Shown here: positions 7,001 to 16,272 of the stretch, in pieces
Numbering within the stretch: the stretch's first letter is position 1
Layout: every line of letters starts with the position of its first letter
DNA from: Burkholderiales bacterium RIFCSPLOWO2_02_FULL_57_36
GTDB lineage: Bacteria; Pseudomonadota; Gammaproteobacteria; Burkholderiales; Burkholderiaceae_D
Length of the DNA stretch: 39,981 nucleotides
Direction: 5' to 3'
NCBI GenBank assembly: GCA_001770855.1
Contig: MESE01000044.1
Span: 1 to 39,981, forward strand
The notes under the pieces: model-generated
Seen by the model: only the letters and a program-made list of their open reading frames with translations
Told to the model about the DNA's origin: nothing
Databases searched by the model: none
Program-made: the position numbers and the translations under genes

Positions 7001-10000
7001 TCATGCCGCTCCCTCCAGCACCAGGGATGCTTGTTTGCCGCACAGCGCGATGATCTCCTCCGGCAAGACCGGTTTGCTGAAGTAGTCACCCTGCATTTCG
7101 TCACAACCGTTATCGCGCAGGAAGACAAACTGCTCGTGCGTTTCAATACCTTCGGCAACAATCCGGAGATTGAGTTGATGACCGAGCGAAATCACCGCCA
7201 TGGCAATTGCCTTGTCGTCCTGGTCATGCGGCAGATCGGATACGAACGAGCGATCGAGTTTCAGTCGCGCGATCGGGAATTTCTTTAGAGCGCTCAGGCT
7301 TGAATAGCCGGTACCGAAATCATCGATCGACATCTGCACACCCATTGCCTGTAACTTGGCCATGGTCTCCAGCGCCTGTTGCAGGTCCTGCATGATCAGG
7401 CTTTCCGTCAACTCCAGTGCCAGGTATTTCGGGTGCAATCCGCTTTCTTCCAGCGCGCGCGCCACGCGGCTGACCAGGTCCCCTTCCTTGAACTGCCGCG
7501 CGGAGACATTGGCCGAGACCACGATCGGCGGCATGCCCGCTTCCTGCCATGCCTTGTTCTGTTTGCAAGCGGTATGCAACACCCAGTCGCCAATGGACAC
7601 GATCAGGTTGGTTTCTTCCGCCAGCGGAATGAACTTCACCGGTGAAACCACGCCGAGTTCCGGATGCTGCCAGCGAATCAGCGCTTCCATCCCGATGATT
7701 TTTCCCGATCGCATGTCGACTTGCGGCTGGTACACCAGGAACAGTTCGTCGCGCATGATCGCATTGCGCAACCCCTCCTGCAGCGCCAGTTTCTCGTGAA
7801 TTTGCCGGTTCATGTCCGCGGTATAGAACTGGTAATTATTGCGTCCAAGTTCCTTGGCACGGTACATTGCGGCATCCGCGTGCATCAGCAAGGTATCGGA
7901 ATCGGTCCCGTCTTCGGGATAGGTCGCCAATCCCATACTGCAGGTGATTCGTACCTCCTTGCCCACCAGCGTCATCGGCTGTGCAATCGCTTCATGGAGC
8001 TTTTGCAGCGGCGAACTCAGGGCGCTTGCGCTGCCTGCCTGGTCCAGCAATACGATGACGAACTCGTCTCCTCCCAACCGCAGCACCGTGTCGGTGCTGC
8101 GCACGCTTTGAACCATTCGCCGCGCCACCGTTTTCAGCAGCTCGTCTCCCGCGTTGTGACCCAGGCTATCGTTGACCAGCTTGAAGTTATCAAGATCGAT
8201 GAACATGACGGTCAGTTGCCGATCGTATCGCTGCGCATACAGCATCGCCTGCTCCACGCGGTCGTCGAGCAGGCTGCGGTTCGGTAGCCCGGTCAACGGA
8301 TCGTGGTGCGCCATGTAGTGAATCCGGTCTTCCGACTGCTTGCGCTCGATCGCGATGCCTGCAATGCGTGCCGCAATGCCGACCAGTTGCCGGTCCAGCG
8401 CGGTCGGCTCGCGCACGTCGCGGTAGTACATCGCGAAGGTGCCCAGCACGCAATCCTGATGCGAGAGAATCGGTATCGACCAGCAGGCACGCAAACCGTG
8501 TTCATTCGCCAGATCGCGATAATCGGCCCACAACGGGTCCTGCTGGATATCGGTGACAATCACCGGCTCCCGCCGATATACCGCTGTGCCGCAGGAACCC
8601 ACTTGCGGACCGATAGCCACCCCATCGATCGCTTGTGTGTACTCCTGCGGCAGATTGACTGCCGAGCCATGAGAAAGATGCTCCCCATCCTTGTCAAGCA
8701 GCAGAATGGAACCCATCATGCCGGGCACTTGCGACGCAATCAAATGCAACAGGTTCTGCAGCACTTCCGGCAATGGCGTGCCGGTCGCGATCATTTCGAG
8801 CGCCCGCGCCTGTCCGGTAAGCAGCGCTTCCGCATGCTTGCGCTCGGAAATATCGCGCATGATGACGACCAGACCGTCCTCTACCGCGACGAGCTGGCGA
8901 TGCAACCACCCCGCCCGCAGGCCTGGATACTCGTTTTCCCATTCTTTCTCGTGCATCGATTTGTTTTCCGCAACTCTCACGTATTCTTCGAAAGCGCCAT
9001 TCCGGCGGGTTTCTGGAAAAGCTCTGGTGAGTGACCTGCCGATCACCTTTTCTTTCGGATAGCCGAACATGGCCGCGCCGCGCCGGTTCGTGTCATCGAG
9101 AATAAAGTCTTCGATGCGTCCCTCTGCATTACGCACACTGCGCAGAACGAAAAATGCATCAAGGCTCGCATCGGAAGCGGCATAGTATGTTTCCTGCGCC
9201 TTGCGCGTGCGGCGCCTGTTGGTCGTCAGCTGCCAGGACAGGAAGCCCAACGCTGCAACGACGGCAAGCACCAGCGCACTGACAGCTACAGCCTTCCAAA
9301 GGTAGCCGCGTTTGTTTTCCTCAAAGGGTGCAAGTTGCTCTTCTTCCGACAAACCGACTACCACCGATAACGGAAACCCGTGGATCCTGCTGGTATGCGT
9401 GTAGCGTCTCACGCCATCCCAGGGATTGACGATCGCCGGTCGCGCTTGCCACTCGCTGCCGATGTTGTTCACGACGATATCCGCACTCTCTCCCCAGGAC
9501 ACTTTTTCACCTGTGCGTTTGGCCAGAAAGACGCCATCCGCCGCAAGCAGCCCGAGCAATCCCTGATCGCCCAGCCGGGAGCGCTCATAACCGCTTGTGA
9601 AATAGGCAGGATCGACCGAGACCATCACGATTCCATCGAACGATCCGTCAGCGGCATTCAGCCGGCGGGTGAACATCACCTGCCACTCGTCATTCCCGAC
9701 CGCCCGCATTGGACTGCTAACGAAAGGCATATCGCTATCGCGCGCCTGATGCGCCCGGAAGAACTGTTGCCCGCCGACGCTATCCAATGCGTCGGGCCGC
9801 GTGCTTGCAACCACTTCGCCGCTTCGATCGGTAATGCCGACCGTAAAAATCAATGCCGGAGGCAGCAGGGATTTTTGATTCATCTCGGCCAGGATGGCGG
9901 GAGTTCTTTTGAATTCGTATGCGTATTTCGCCGTACTCAAGGTCTGGTTGATGGCGGCAAGGTTACGCACCATCTGCGCTTCATAGGTTTCGATCAGCTC

Positions 10001-10180
10001 GACGCTTGAGTCAATAGCAGTGCGTACCGCGCGCTCGCCCTCGATGCGGATCAATTGAAAAGCGACGCTCCACACCACGCCAAGCAACACCAATGCAAGA
10101 GCGGGGAAAAAAATATGGGGTTCCAGCACCCGCTCCGCAGACCGGGCCAACACCGCGCGTACAGTTCTAGAGTTGTTCAT
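7001..10180 (-). CDS. Membrane sensor with Cache, PAS, GAF, GGDEF and EAL domains
   Basis: 1059 residues. Order: membrane segment (about 27-45), a periplasmic dCache-like region (about 46-290), a second membrane segment (about 295-318, AVSALVLAVVAALGFLSW), PAS (about 325-450), GAF (about 460-625), GGDEF (motif GGDEF at 703-707) and EAL (E832-A-L, then IRWQHP). Both signature motifs are intact and the EAL domain has NVSARQF, LELTES, DDFGTGYSS and AEGIE segments typical of active phosphodiesterases. It may make and break cyclic di-GMP. It is the last gene of the porin - PstS-like operon (28-base gap, GAAGG ribosome-binding site), which suggests the Cache domain senses something linked to those proteins. 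Confidence 0.93.
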   Translation of the reverse strand: MNNSRTVRAVLARSAERVLEPHIFFPALALVLLGVVWSVAFQLIRIEGERAVRTAIDSSVELIETYEAQMVRNLAAINQTLSTAKYAYEFKRTPAILAEMNQKSLLPPALIFTVGITDRSGEVVASTRPDALDSVGGQQFFRAHQARDSDMPFVSSPMRAVGNDEWQVMFTRRLNAADGSFDGIVMVSVDPAYFTSGYERSRLGDQGLLGLLAADGVFLAKRTGEKVSWGESADIVVNNIGSEWQARPAIVNPWDGVRRYTHTSRIHGFPLSVVVGLSEEEQLAPFEENKRGYLWKAVAVSALVLAVVAALGFLSWQLTTNRRRTRKAQETYYAASDASLDAFFVLRSVRNAEGRIEDFILDDTNRRGAAMFGYPKEKVIGRSLTRAFPETRRNGAFEEYVRVAENKSMHEKEWENEYPGLRAGWLHRQLVAVEDGLVVIMRDISERKHAEALLTGQARALEMIATGTPLPEVLQNLLHLIASQVPGMMGSILLLDKDGEHLSHGSAVNLPQEYTQAIDGVAIGPQVGSCGTAVYRREPVIVTDIQQDPLWADYRDLANEHGLRACWSIPILSHQDCVLGTFAMYYRDVREPTALDRQLVGIAARIAGIAIERKQSEDRIHYMAHHDPLTGLPNRSLLDDRVEQAMLYAQRYDRQLTVMFIDLDNFKLVNDSLGHNAGDELLKTVARRMVQSVRSTDTVLRLGGDEFVIVLLDQAGSASALSSPLQKLHEAIAQPMTLVGKEVRITCSMGLATYPEDGTDSDTLLMHADAAMYRAKELGRNNYQFYTADMNRQIHEKLALQEGLRNAIMRDELFLVYQPQVDMRSGKIIGMEALIRWQHPELGVVSPVKFIPLAEETNLIVSIGDWVLHTACKQNKAWQEAGMPPIVVSANVSARQFKEGDLVSRVARALEESGLHPKYLALELTESLIMQDLQQALETMAKLQAMGVQMSIDDFGTGYSSLSALKKFPIARLKLDRSFVSDLPHDQDDKAIAMAVISLGHQLNLRIVAEGIETHEQFVFLRDNGCDEMQGDYFSKPVLPEEIIALCGKQASLVLEGAA

Positions 10181-10208
10181 TCGGTTGGCCTTCCCTCATC
10201 ATGCATCA

Positions 10209-10640
10209 TCAAGGCACGAGCACTACTCTGACGCTGTCGTCGATTTCGCTTTTGTTCATGTAGCCGATGAACGCAGGGTTGTCGGCGATGATTTTTTTCA
10301 TGGCGTCGCCATTGGTCAGTTCCCGGGGCGGCTGTCCCCTGCCGGTAAACAATAATTTGGACCAGTGCGCCTTCAGCAGTGCCGAAGATTTATGCGTCAC
10401 CTTGGTATAGAACTCCTGCCGCACCGCGGCGCCCTCAGGCTGATCCAGCGGCACTGCCTCAGCGCCACCGGGATAAGTCAGGGTTTTGCCGAGAAATATG
10501 TTCGCCACCTGATCGGCGCCCAACGCGGTGATCCGGCTTTTCGCCGAGACGACGACCACCACCTCCGCGGCGGCAACGTTGATAGCCAGGCCGCAGAGGA
10601 AAGCAAGAACTCCTTGCTGAACGATTTTTGCCGGTTGCAT
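10209..10640 (-). CDS. PstS-like periplasmic binding-domain protein
   Basis: 143 residues. It has a signal peptide (MQPAKIVQQGVLAFLCGLAINVAAA) and then a short type-2 periplasmic binding domain: VVVVVSAKSRITALGADQVANIFLGK, the segment AVRQEFYTKVTHKSSALLKAHW and the ending IGYMNKSEIDDSVRVVL. This is the small phosphate-ABC-substrate-binding-like family, about half the size of true PstS and lacking one lobe, so direct phosphate transport is unlikely. No permease or ATPase genes lie nearby. It sits 11 bases after the porin gene and 28 bases before the GGDEF/EAL gene. A role as periplasmic sensor partner for the cyclase/phosphodiesterase is an inference from this order. Confidence 0.82.
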   Translation of the reverse strand: MQPAKIVQQGVLAFLCGLAINVAAAEVVVVVSAKSRITALGADQVANIFLGKTLTYPGGAEAVPLDQPEGAAVRQEFYTKVTHKSSALLKAHWSKLLFTGRGQPPRELTNGDAMKKIIADNPAFIGYMNKSEIDDSVRVVLVP

Positions 10641-10651
10641 GATCGTCCGCG

Positions 10652-11908
10652 TCAGAAAACGAAATCGAGCGCAACGCTCAGCACATGAACCTTACCGCCG
10701 GGAACAAAGCCGGGTTGCTGGTTCAGTAATGAGCCCAGCGAACCTGGAGCGATATTGATATGGTCGTACTGAACTTTGAGGGCGGAGTTCTTTGCAAAGT
10801 CCCAGCGTGCGCCGATGGCGATCGTCTTCTGATCGTTGGTTAGTCCTCTCAAAAATCCGTTCAGGCCGGCATTGAGTTGTGTTGCCACTAGTGCCGCACC
10901 GGGAGGCAAGCCTTGTGTCGGGAGCCCAGGGTCGGATGACGGGCTGTCGGGTCTGACTTGCGAATAGATCAGATAGGGCGTGAACTGATTGAAGCGGTAA
11001 CCGCCGCTGACATACCAGCCGGTTCGATCACCGAGCCAGGAATTGCTTTTCTGGATCGCATATTCTCCCATCGCGAACCAGTTGCCCGGATCGTAGCTTG
11101 CGCCGACTGCGGCAACCCGGTATGGCTTGTTCATCAAATCGTATCGCTCCGCGATTTCAACGCCGCGCGGCCCAAACAGCCTGAAAGCGTCGAAAAACGG
11201 CGATATTTCGGCCATGGAAAGCCGGCCGTGGTGATAACCAATACGAGCGCTTGCAAAACCGTAATCCAGGGTATTCGTTACGCCAAACAATTTCCTGGCC
11301 TCGCTGATGCTTCCACGGTTGAAGGTAGTGCGGATGTTCTTCCTGCCGAAATAACTTTGCACCGTATTGGTCAATTCACCGGAGCGCAGACGATAGTTGA
11401 TATCGATGCCGTCGCTGCTGGTGAGTTGCGACAATCCGTACAGGTCGCCGGGCGGGCGGACCCAGGGAATCGCATAGCCCACCTTCCGATAGTCGGAAGC
11501 CGCAAAACCGGACAGCGCGATGCGGCCGACGCGCGCACTAAAATCCGGAGTGAACTGGTATTTGACGTTCGCCCATTCCACGGTTGGCTTGTATGAATTA
11601 TCGTAGCGTTGTTCGGCGATGACTTGCAGCACCGCGGAAAGCTGCCGCGTCAAATTAACATCCATTTGAACGCCCAACCGGCTATCGACATCGAAGCTCC
11701 AATCGCGGGTGTAACCCGCGCCATTGGGCTTGAAGATGCTGGAAGTATAGTCAGCATTTTTTTCGCTGGAATGCACTGTACCCACGGTGCCGAAACCGCT
11801 AATGGAGACGCGCGGCTTGCCAAGATCGTCGGCCCGCGCGGCCGCCGTAGTCGATACGGCAATCGTCACCAATCCGATAAGGCTTAGCTTTTGCAAGGTT
11901 GGTTTCAT
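10652..11908 (-). CDS. Outer membrane porin
   Basis: 418 residues. Signal peptide MKPTLQKLSLIGLVTIAVSTTAAARA, then a beta-barrel with alternating aromatic strands: VSISGFGTVGTVHS near the N-terminus, RVGRIALSGF, YAIPWVRPP, GWYVSGGYRFNQFTPYLIYSQ. It ends in Phe (ALDFVF), the usual C-terminal signal for Bam assembly. The length is normal for proteobacterial porins. It is the first gene of the three-gene minus-strand operon, and the AT-rich region upstream (11909-12000) probably carries the promoter. Confidence 0.87.
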   Translation of the reverse strand: MKPTLQKLSLIGLVTIAVSTTAAARADDLGKPRVSISGFGTVGTVHSSEKNADYTSSIFKPNGAGYTRDWSFDVDSRLGVQMDVNLTRQLSAVLQVIAEQRYDNSYKPTVEWANVKYQFTPDFSARVGRIALSGFAASDYRKVGYAIPWVRPPGDLYGLSQLTSSDGIDINYRLRSGELTNTVQSYFGRKNIRTTFNRGSISEARKLFGVTNTLDYGFASARIGYHHGRLSMAEISPFFDAFRLFGPRGVEIAERYDLMNKPYRVAAVGASYDPGNWFAMGEYAIQKSNSWLGDRTGWYVSGGYRFNQFTPYLIYSQVRPDSPSSDPGLPTQGLPPGAALVATQLNAGLNGFLRGLTNDQKTIAIGARWDFAKNSALKVQYDHINIAPGSLGSLLNQQPGFVPGGKVHVLSVALDFVF

Positions 11909-12509
11909 TCTTTGTGCATGCCTCTACAGCGGGCTTGATTTGCCGATTCAAATTTATAAGCAATTATCACTTATAAAATTTCCAATCAACAACTAATATC
12001 GGCAATTACCACAGTTTTTCAAGCATATTGTTAAGACTGGCCATCGCAGGAAGGAAAATATGAGTTTCTTGACAAGACGCCACCCATCACTCGCCCGCTG
12101 CGGCCAGCGATGCAAATCCTGAGCGCAGACAACAAAATCAACTGACGGTCTGTGCCGCAAGCTGGGGTGCCTTCTTGTATTGTGAATACAGGGTTATTGA
12201 TCCGGCACGATGAAGTCTCTATTTCATCGCGCCCATTTCTCGTCCTCTTCCTCTGGGCTGAGGATTACCCACAAGTCGGCGTCTTGCTCCCCTCGCCCGC
12301 TTGCGGGTGAGGGGCTGGGGGTGAGGGGGCTCGCAACGGCAGATGCGGCTCCATGCTTATTCATGCCGCATCAATAGTGAAACGTGCGGAAATCCGAAGC
12401 GCGCCAGACGCTGCATGAGGCGGCAGAAAGAGTGAAGAAGTTTTCCGATGCGCGGCGGCCGCCATATCGGGCCATACTGATAGCGTCGCCCAGTCTGACC
12501 TTCGTCTTT
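11909..12509. other. Intergenic region upstream of the porin, no gene seen
   Basis: About 600 bases without a convincing ORF. It contains an AT-rich inverted repeat next to the porin start (TTATAAG 11954-11960 and CTTATAA 11970-11976), a smaller dyad TGTATT-GTG-AATACA (12176-12190) and a GC-rich hairpin repeat near 12286-12325 (CCCCTCGCCCGC against GGGTGAGGGG, followed by a GGGGGTGAGGGGG tract). The hairpin is of a type commonly repeated between genes in betaproteobacteria. An orphan plus-strand terminator follows at 12510. Confidence 0.5.
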
Positions 12510-12530
12510 TCCGCAAGTGCGGATTTTTTT
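12510..12530 (+). terminator. Plus-strand intrinsic terminator without an obvious gene
   Basis: TCCGC (12510-12514), loop AAGT, GCGGA (12519-12523) and then seven Ts. The T-run follows the stem only on the plus strand, so it cannot end the minus-strand TetR gene whose stop it overlaps. The short stem lowers confidence. Confidence 0.5.
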
Positions 12531-13158
12531 AAGCCGGCGACAATGTCAATGGAAATTCGATGACAACGCGATCCCGCAAGGTGCTGGTCGCGTCGGTATC
12601 GCCCATTAATTTGCGTTGCAAAAAATAGCGGAACCAGCCATCAAGCGCGATGTAAAGCCTTAACGGATCGCTGACGCCGCACTCGGCGCCGAGTGCTCGC
12701 AGCTTGGTCAGCAAGAGTTGGAAAACATCGATCAACAGAATTTCGAATTCTTGAACCGCCGGTTGAAACGCCTCGTCGAACTGCGCCTGGGCGCGTATGT
12801 CGTACCACAGGCGATGGATGTGGGCGTGTTGATCGATTGTGCTTGCCAGAAAATCGGCCAAATCTTCGATTAATTTGTCGGGCCGGCCGGCTTGCGTGAT
12901 CATTTCGGCCAATTCCAGGATGAAGCCTTCCTTGTACAAACGGACGCAATAGATCAGAAGCTCCGTTTTACTTTCAAAATAGTAGTGGATCACTCCCAGA
13001 GAAACGCCTGACCTGAGCGCAACGTCGCGTAAATTCATTCTCGCAAAGCCAAGGTCGGCCAGCGAATAAGTGGCGTGCATGGCCAGTTCGCGCTTCTTCT
13101 CGGCGCTCTTGGGTGACAGCTTTCTAACGGTACTGGATACGGGCACTCTGTTTTCCAT
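12529..13158 (-). CDS. TetR family transcriptional regulator
   Basis: About 209 residues from the ATG at 13158; a TTG 13 codons upstream is also open. The N-terminal helix-turn-helix is clear: ATYSLADLGFARMNLRDVA, then RSGVSLGVIHYYFESKTELL (about residues 55-75). The rest is an all-helical ligand/dimer domain. It is convergent neither with nor divergent from the aldehyde dehydrogenase: both are on the minus strand, with the dehydrogenase upstream. Repression of that gene is plausible because a 22-bp perfect dyad of TetR-operator type lies upstream of it at 15408. The ligand is unknown. Confidence 0.87.
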   Translation of the reverse strand: MENRVPVSSTVRKLSPKSAEKKRELAMHATYSLADLGFARMNLRDVALRSGVSLGVIHYYFESKTELLIYCVRLYKEGFILELAEMITQAGRPDKLIEDLADFLASTIDQHAHIHRLWYDIRAQAQFDEAFQPAVQEFEILLIDVFQLLLTKLRALGAECGVSDPLRLYIALDGWFRYFLQRKLMGDTDATSTLRDRVVIEFPLTLSPA

Positions 13159-13259
13159 TAAATAATTGTGCACTGCGTCCTGCGGATAATCTGCCAAGGG
13201 GACGCTTGCGCCCCCTTAGGGCCCGCGCAGAAATTTGGCGGCCGTGGTGGGATGCAATG

Positions 13260-13405
13260 CAAGGCGCTTTCCCTCTTCCCCATCCCTTCTCCCAGAGGGA
13301 GAAGGGTGCAAATAGCTTCCCTCTCCACTCGTGGAGAGGGATCGAGGGAGAGGATGCCGCCGCAGTGCGAGCACTGCTAGCGACGGACAACGCTGCAGTG
13401 CGCCC
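13260..13405. repeat. Composite intergenic hairpin repeat, copy 1
   Basis: Three perfect hairpins in a row: CCCTTCTCCC (13284-13293) with GGGAGAAGGG (13297-13306); CCCTCTCCAC (13319-13328) with GTGGAGAGGG (13331-13340); GCAGTGC (13362-13368) with GCACTGC (13371-13377) around a GA loop. The last part, 13337 to about 13400, recurs at 15493 with roughly 80 percent identity and more loosely at 24921. It lies between the dehydrogenase stop and the TetR gene. Confidence 0.75.
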
Positions 13406-13461
13406 GGTACGGCCAGCAAAATTGGCTAACTTATTCCTGCGCGGACCCTTAGCATCATCAA

Positions 13462-15210
13462 CTATCCACGGAGCGCATTCAGGAAGATGCGGGGAATCTT
13501 CAGCAGGCTCGGACGGTACTGGAAGTTAGCCAGCAAACGTCCCAGGATATTGCTCTTGCGATTCGTGATAAACCATGGCGGACGTGGCAGCAGTGTAAAC
13601 GACAAACTCAGCAGATTGCGCGGGAATGGCTTGAATGGCGCTTCCACAACGGTTCTTTCCGGCTTGTCGAACAAGAGCGAGTTGTGCACGGTGCCAATGC
13701 CGCTTTGCACGTCTGCCAGCGTATGGCCGGGAAAGGCGCCCCAGGTCGCTTGCGGCGTCAGGAAGCCGAGACCGGTCCACGCGTTGACGGCGATAGTGCC
13801 ATAGCGTAAATCGATCAGCATTTCTTCAAACCGCGCGCGACCGATCTGTGCAATGGTTTTCGGATGGATCACGATATTGGCGCCGAGCGTGCCGTATAGC
13901 TGATTGTTGGCGTAGTCGATCGCGGCCTTCAGGAAGGCCTCAGGATCGTTACCGGACAGTTCGGTTACGTTTAGCGCCGGCGCGAACACTTCAACCGACT
14001 CCGCGTAGGTATTGCTGGCTGAATCCAGCGGCGCAATCAATACGTCTTCACCGCTTTTGCGACGCAAAACCCTGGCCTTGGGATTGTTCGCGGCAAAACC
14101 AGCGAGGCGATCTTTCGCGCCGGGATAATACAATCCGCCGCCATCCGACGAGGCGATGGTCTGCTCCAGCTTGCTCAAGAACGCGGTCTTTTGCGTCCAA
14201 TCTTTCGGCACGATCAAGATCTGGCATGCAATGCAATTGAAACCGGAATTGTGCAATTTTTGAGTCGCGACCTGCTCTGCCTGGAAGCTGATGTCCGCAC
14301 TGGTCCAAGGACCGGGTACCACGATCGTTGGGCATACGGCGCCGAGTTCCGAGCTGATCGAGCGTCTGTTTTTCGGCGTGCCTGCCGCCTTGTTGGCGCG
14401 GCCTTCCTCGCCGGCGCCCCACACGATGGCGTCATGCGAAGCGCCTGCGCCGGTGATGTGGATTTCTTCAACGTATGCGTGGTTGCACAAATACTGGCCA
14501 ACGTCGGTAGCGCCTCGCACGATGCGCAGGACACCGCGATCAATCAGGGGCTTTAGTGCGGGCGTCAGGAACTCGATCAGGTAATCGTTGACCGGGTTCA
14601 TCTTCAGCATCACCACCTGATTTTCGGCGAAAAGTTTGTGAAAAACATCCAGCGGCGCGATTGCCGCAATGTTGCCGGCGCCAAGCACAAGCGCAAGCTT
14701 GCCCTTTTTATGCAACATGCTTTTTTCATCGTAGGTACCGGCGGTATTCTGTGCCAGGCTGGCTTTCGTTACACCCGGCTGCATCCAGACGTCGACCGTT
14801 ATGCCGCTGAACAGAAGATGATCCCAAATTGAATCGGGCAAGACCCTTGCGGCTACCTGGCCGTTCGGTAGTGTGCGCACAGGGATGCTGTCCAGGTGCT
14901 TTTTTCCGGCAACCTTGGACAAGGTCAGCATCATCTGATTGCAATAGGCCAATACCGTGTAAGGGCCGGAAAGCCATTCCTCTCCGACAAGCGGCGAACC
15001 TTCTGCTATTCCCTTTTTTCTCGCGGCCGTCTCGGCCCAGGCTTGCGCGATGGGTATCAGGCATTCCTTGATTTCAGCAAAAATTGCTATGCGCTCCGCG
15101 ACGGACGTGTTGACCCATTTGTCTTTGTTGCCGGCCAGCGTTTCGAGCTCGCGGTCGAGCTCTGGATAAGGCGATGTCGCGCTTTGAATACTCTGTGCGG
15201 TACTGTTCAT
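13462..15210 (-). CDS. Aldehyde dehydrogenase family protein (long form)
   Basis: About 582 residues from the ATG at 15210, which has GGAG eight bases upstream; an in-frame start at 15264 lacks this. It belongs to the NAD(P)-dependent ALDH superfamily: LVLGAGNIAAIAPLDV (cofactor fold), ITGAGASHDAIVWG, SSELGAVCP with the general-base Glu, and NSGFNC326IAC329Q with the probable catalytic Cys. It is longer than ordinary ALDHs (about 480-500) because of an N-terminal helical extension and a C-terminal tail of about 60 residues (FTLLPRPPWFITNRKS). Related long forms occur beside TetR regulators. Substrate unknown; LuxC-like reduction of fatty-acyl groups is one option, aromatic aldehyde oxidation another. 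A candidate operator lies about 200 bases upstream. Confidence 0.87.
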   Translation of the reverse strand: MNSTAQSIQSATSPYPELDRELETLAGNKDKWVNTSVAERIAIFAEIKECLIPIAQAWAETAARKKGIAEGSPLVGEEWLSGPYTVLAYCNQMMLTLSKVAGKKHLDSIPVRTLPNGQVAARVLPDSIWDHLLFSGITVDVWMQPGVTKASLAQNTAGTYDEKSMLHKKGKLALVLGAGNIAAIAPLDVFHKLFAENQVVMLKMNPVNDYLIEFLTPALKPLIDRGVLRIVRGATDVGQYLCNHAYVEEIHITGAGASHDAIVWGAGEEGRANKAAGTPKNRRSISSELGAVCPTIVVPGPWTSADISFQAEQVATQKLHNSGFNCIACQILIVPKDWTQKTAFLSKLEQTIASSDGGGLYYPGAKDRLAGFAANNPKARVLRRKSGEDVLIAPLDSASNTYAESVEVFAPALNVTELSGNDPEAFLKAAIDYANNQLYGTLGANIVIHPKTIAQIGRARFEEMLIDLRYGTIAVNAWTGLGFLTPQATWGAFPGHTLADVQSGIGTVHNSLLFDKPERTVVEAPFKPFPRNLLSLSFTLLPRPPWFITNRKSNILGRLLANFQYRPSLLKIPRIFLNALRG

Positions 15211-15407
15211 ATTATTGTCTCCATGAAAGAACAAAAGCTTTGGTTTTGATAATGTCTGCGCCATTAAATGACCCGAACAATGCCATCAGACAACATCACC
15301 TGGAAAATCAAAGTGCGGCAACGATACGATTACTTATGCTTGCGGCACATGCTTGCCCGGCATCGATTGCGGCCGGAAGTGGATCTTCCGAAAGGGACTT
15401 TACAGGT

Positions 15408-15429
15408 AATCTGGACAACTGTCCAGATT
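15408..15429. promoter_or_regulatory. 22-bp perfect dyad, candidate TetR operator
   Basis: Half sites AATCTGGACA (15408-15417) and TGTCCAGATT (15420-15429) are perfect reverse complements around a central AC. The size and compact spacing are typical of TetR operators. It lies about 200 bases upstream of the aldehyde dehydrogenase ATG, whose TetR neighbour is encoded just downstream. Confidence 0.55.
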
Positions 15430-15492
15430 TGCAGTTTCCGCTTGGCCTTCCAAGGGGAATGGGCCTTTCTATGTACACACTCAGATATATTG

Positions 15493-15565
15493 TGAGAGGG
15501 ATCGAAAGAGAGGATGCCGCCGCAATGCGAGCATTGCAAGAATGGACAACGCGGCAGCGCGCCGG
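15493..15565. repeat. Dispersed hairpin repeat, copy 2
   Basis: This is about 80 percent identical to 13337-13400 in the same orientation. Its hairpin is GCAATGC (15522-15528) with GCATTGC (15531-15537) around GA. Compared with copy 1 one base pair has changed on both arms (G-C to A-T), so pairing is kept. The remaining intergenic sequence from 15211 to 15837 shows only the operator-like dyad at 15408 and no convincing gene. Confidence 0.7.
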
Positions 15566-15837
15566 CCAAATCCGCAGGCATCCAAAATAGTCCGATCTCG
15601 TACGCCCTGATATGTGTCCCACCGAACAGTTATCTTCGACAATCTCCGATATCTTGGGCTGCACTCTTCCAGTTTCATCTTGATTTGATCTTGCTTAATG
15701 CAAACGGATTCAAGCGGTTGCAACATGGAGGGTCGCCGCGCCAATCCAGAAAAAGCATTCATTGATGCCATCGGAAAAATTGCTGACTTCGATGGCGTAA
15801 ACCAATCCGTCACTAACCGCAGCAAAAGGGGAAAAAA

Positions 15838-16029
15838 ATGGACATCATCATCAGCCTTATCGTATATCTCGTCATCTTCGGACTCATCTGGTGGCTTGTC
15901 AGCATGTTGCCGCTACCGGCACCGGTGGGGCAGATCGTTCGTGTCCTGTTTATTATTTTGCTGATCTTGATCGTTCTGTCGGTGTTCGGCATTATTCCCG
16001 GCGGCTATCTTCCAAAAATAAACTTGTAA
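15838..16029 (+). CDS. Small two-pass membrane protein
   Basis: 63 residues with a GGGGA ribosome-binding site just upstream of the ATG. Two membrane segments cover almost all of it: IIISLIVYLVIFGLIWWLVSM and VRVLFIILLILIVLSVFGII, joined by a proline-rich turn (LPLPAPVGQ). It resembles the Thivi_2564-type small membrane proteins common in proteobacteria, whose function is unknown. A weak hairpin (GCCCGA 16068-16073 with TCGGGC 16081-16086, then TTT) follows and may be its terminator. Confidence 0.75.
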   Translation: MDIIISLIVYLVIFGLIWWLVSMLPLPAPVGQIVRVLFIILLILIVLSVFGIIPGGYLPKINL

Positions 16030-16118
16030 CGGACGGCGCCGGACAGGCGCTGCACACCGAAAGCGCAGCCCGACAACGCATCGGGCTTTCATCTTGCCGG
16101 CGCGGATGGCAGAAGGAT

Positions 16119-16156
16119 GCTCGGCCTCGCCAATTTTAATGTTGACGAGGCCGAGC
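16119..16156. repeat. Perfect 11-bp inverted repeat
   Basis: GCTCGGCCTCG at 16119-16129 pairs with CGAGGCCGAGC at 16146-16156 across a 16-base AT-rich loop. It lies between the small membrane protein and the convergent lipoprotein hydrolase gene. There is only a weak T-rich stretch after it, so a terminator role is possible but not certain. Confidence 0.5.
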
Positions 16157-16272
16157 CTTTACTCATGTCGGGCGCTACACTTATGTATGACTGACATCGC
16201 CGCGCCGCGGCCATGTGCTGCGGAACCAGCAACAGGTTTATTCGTTGCCATACCCCGTAGAACAACCGCGCC

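Noticed and set aside
15174..15590. 138-codon plus-strand ORF between the aldehyde dehydrogenase and the small membrane protein
   Set aside because: It spans the dehydrogenase start region, the operator-like dyad and the dispersed repeat, so it is unlikely to be coding.
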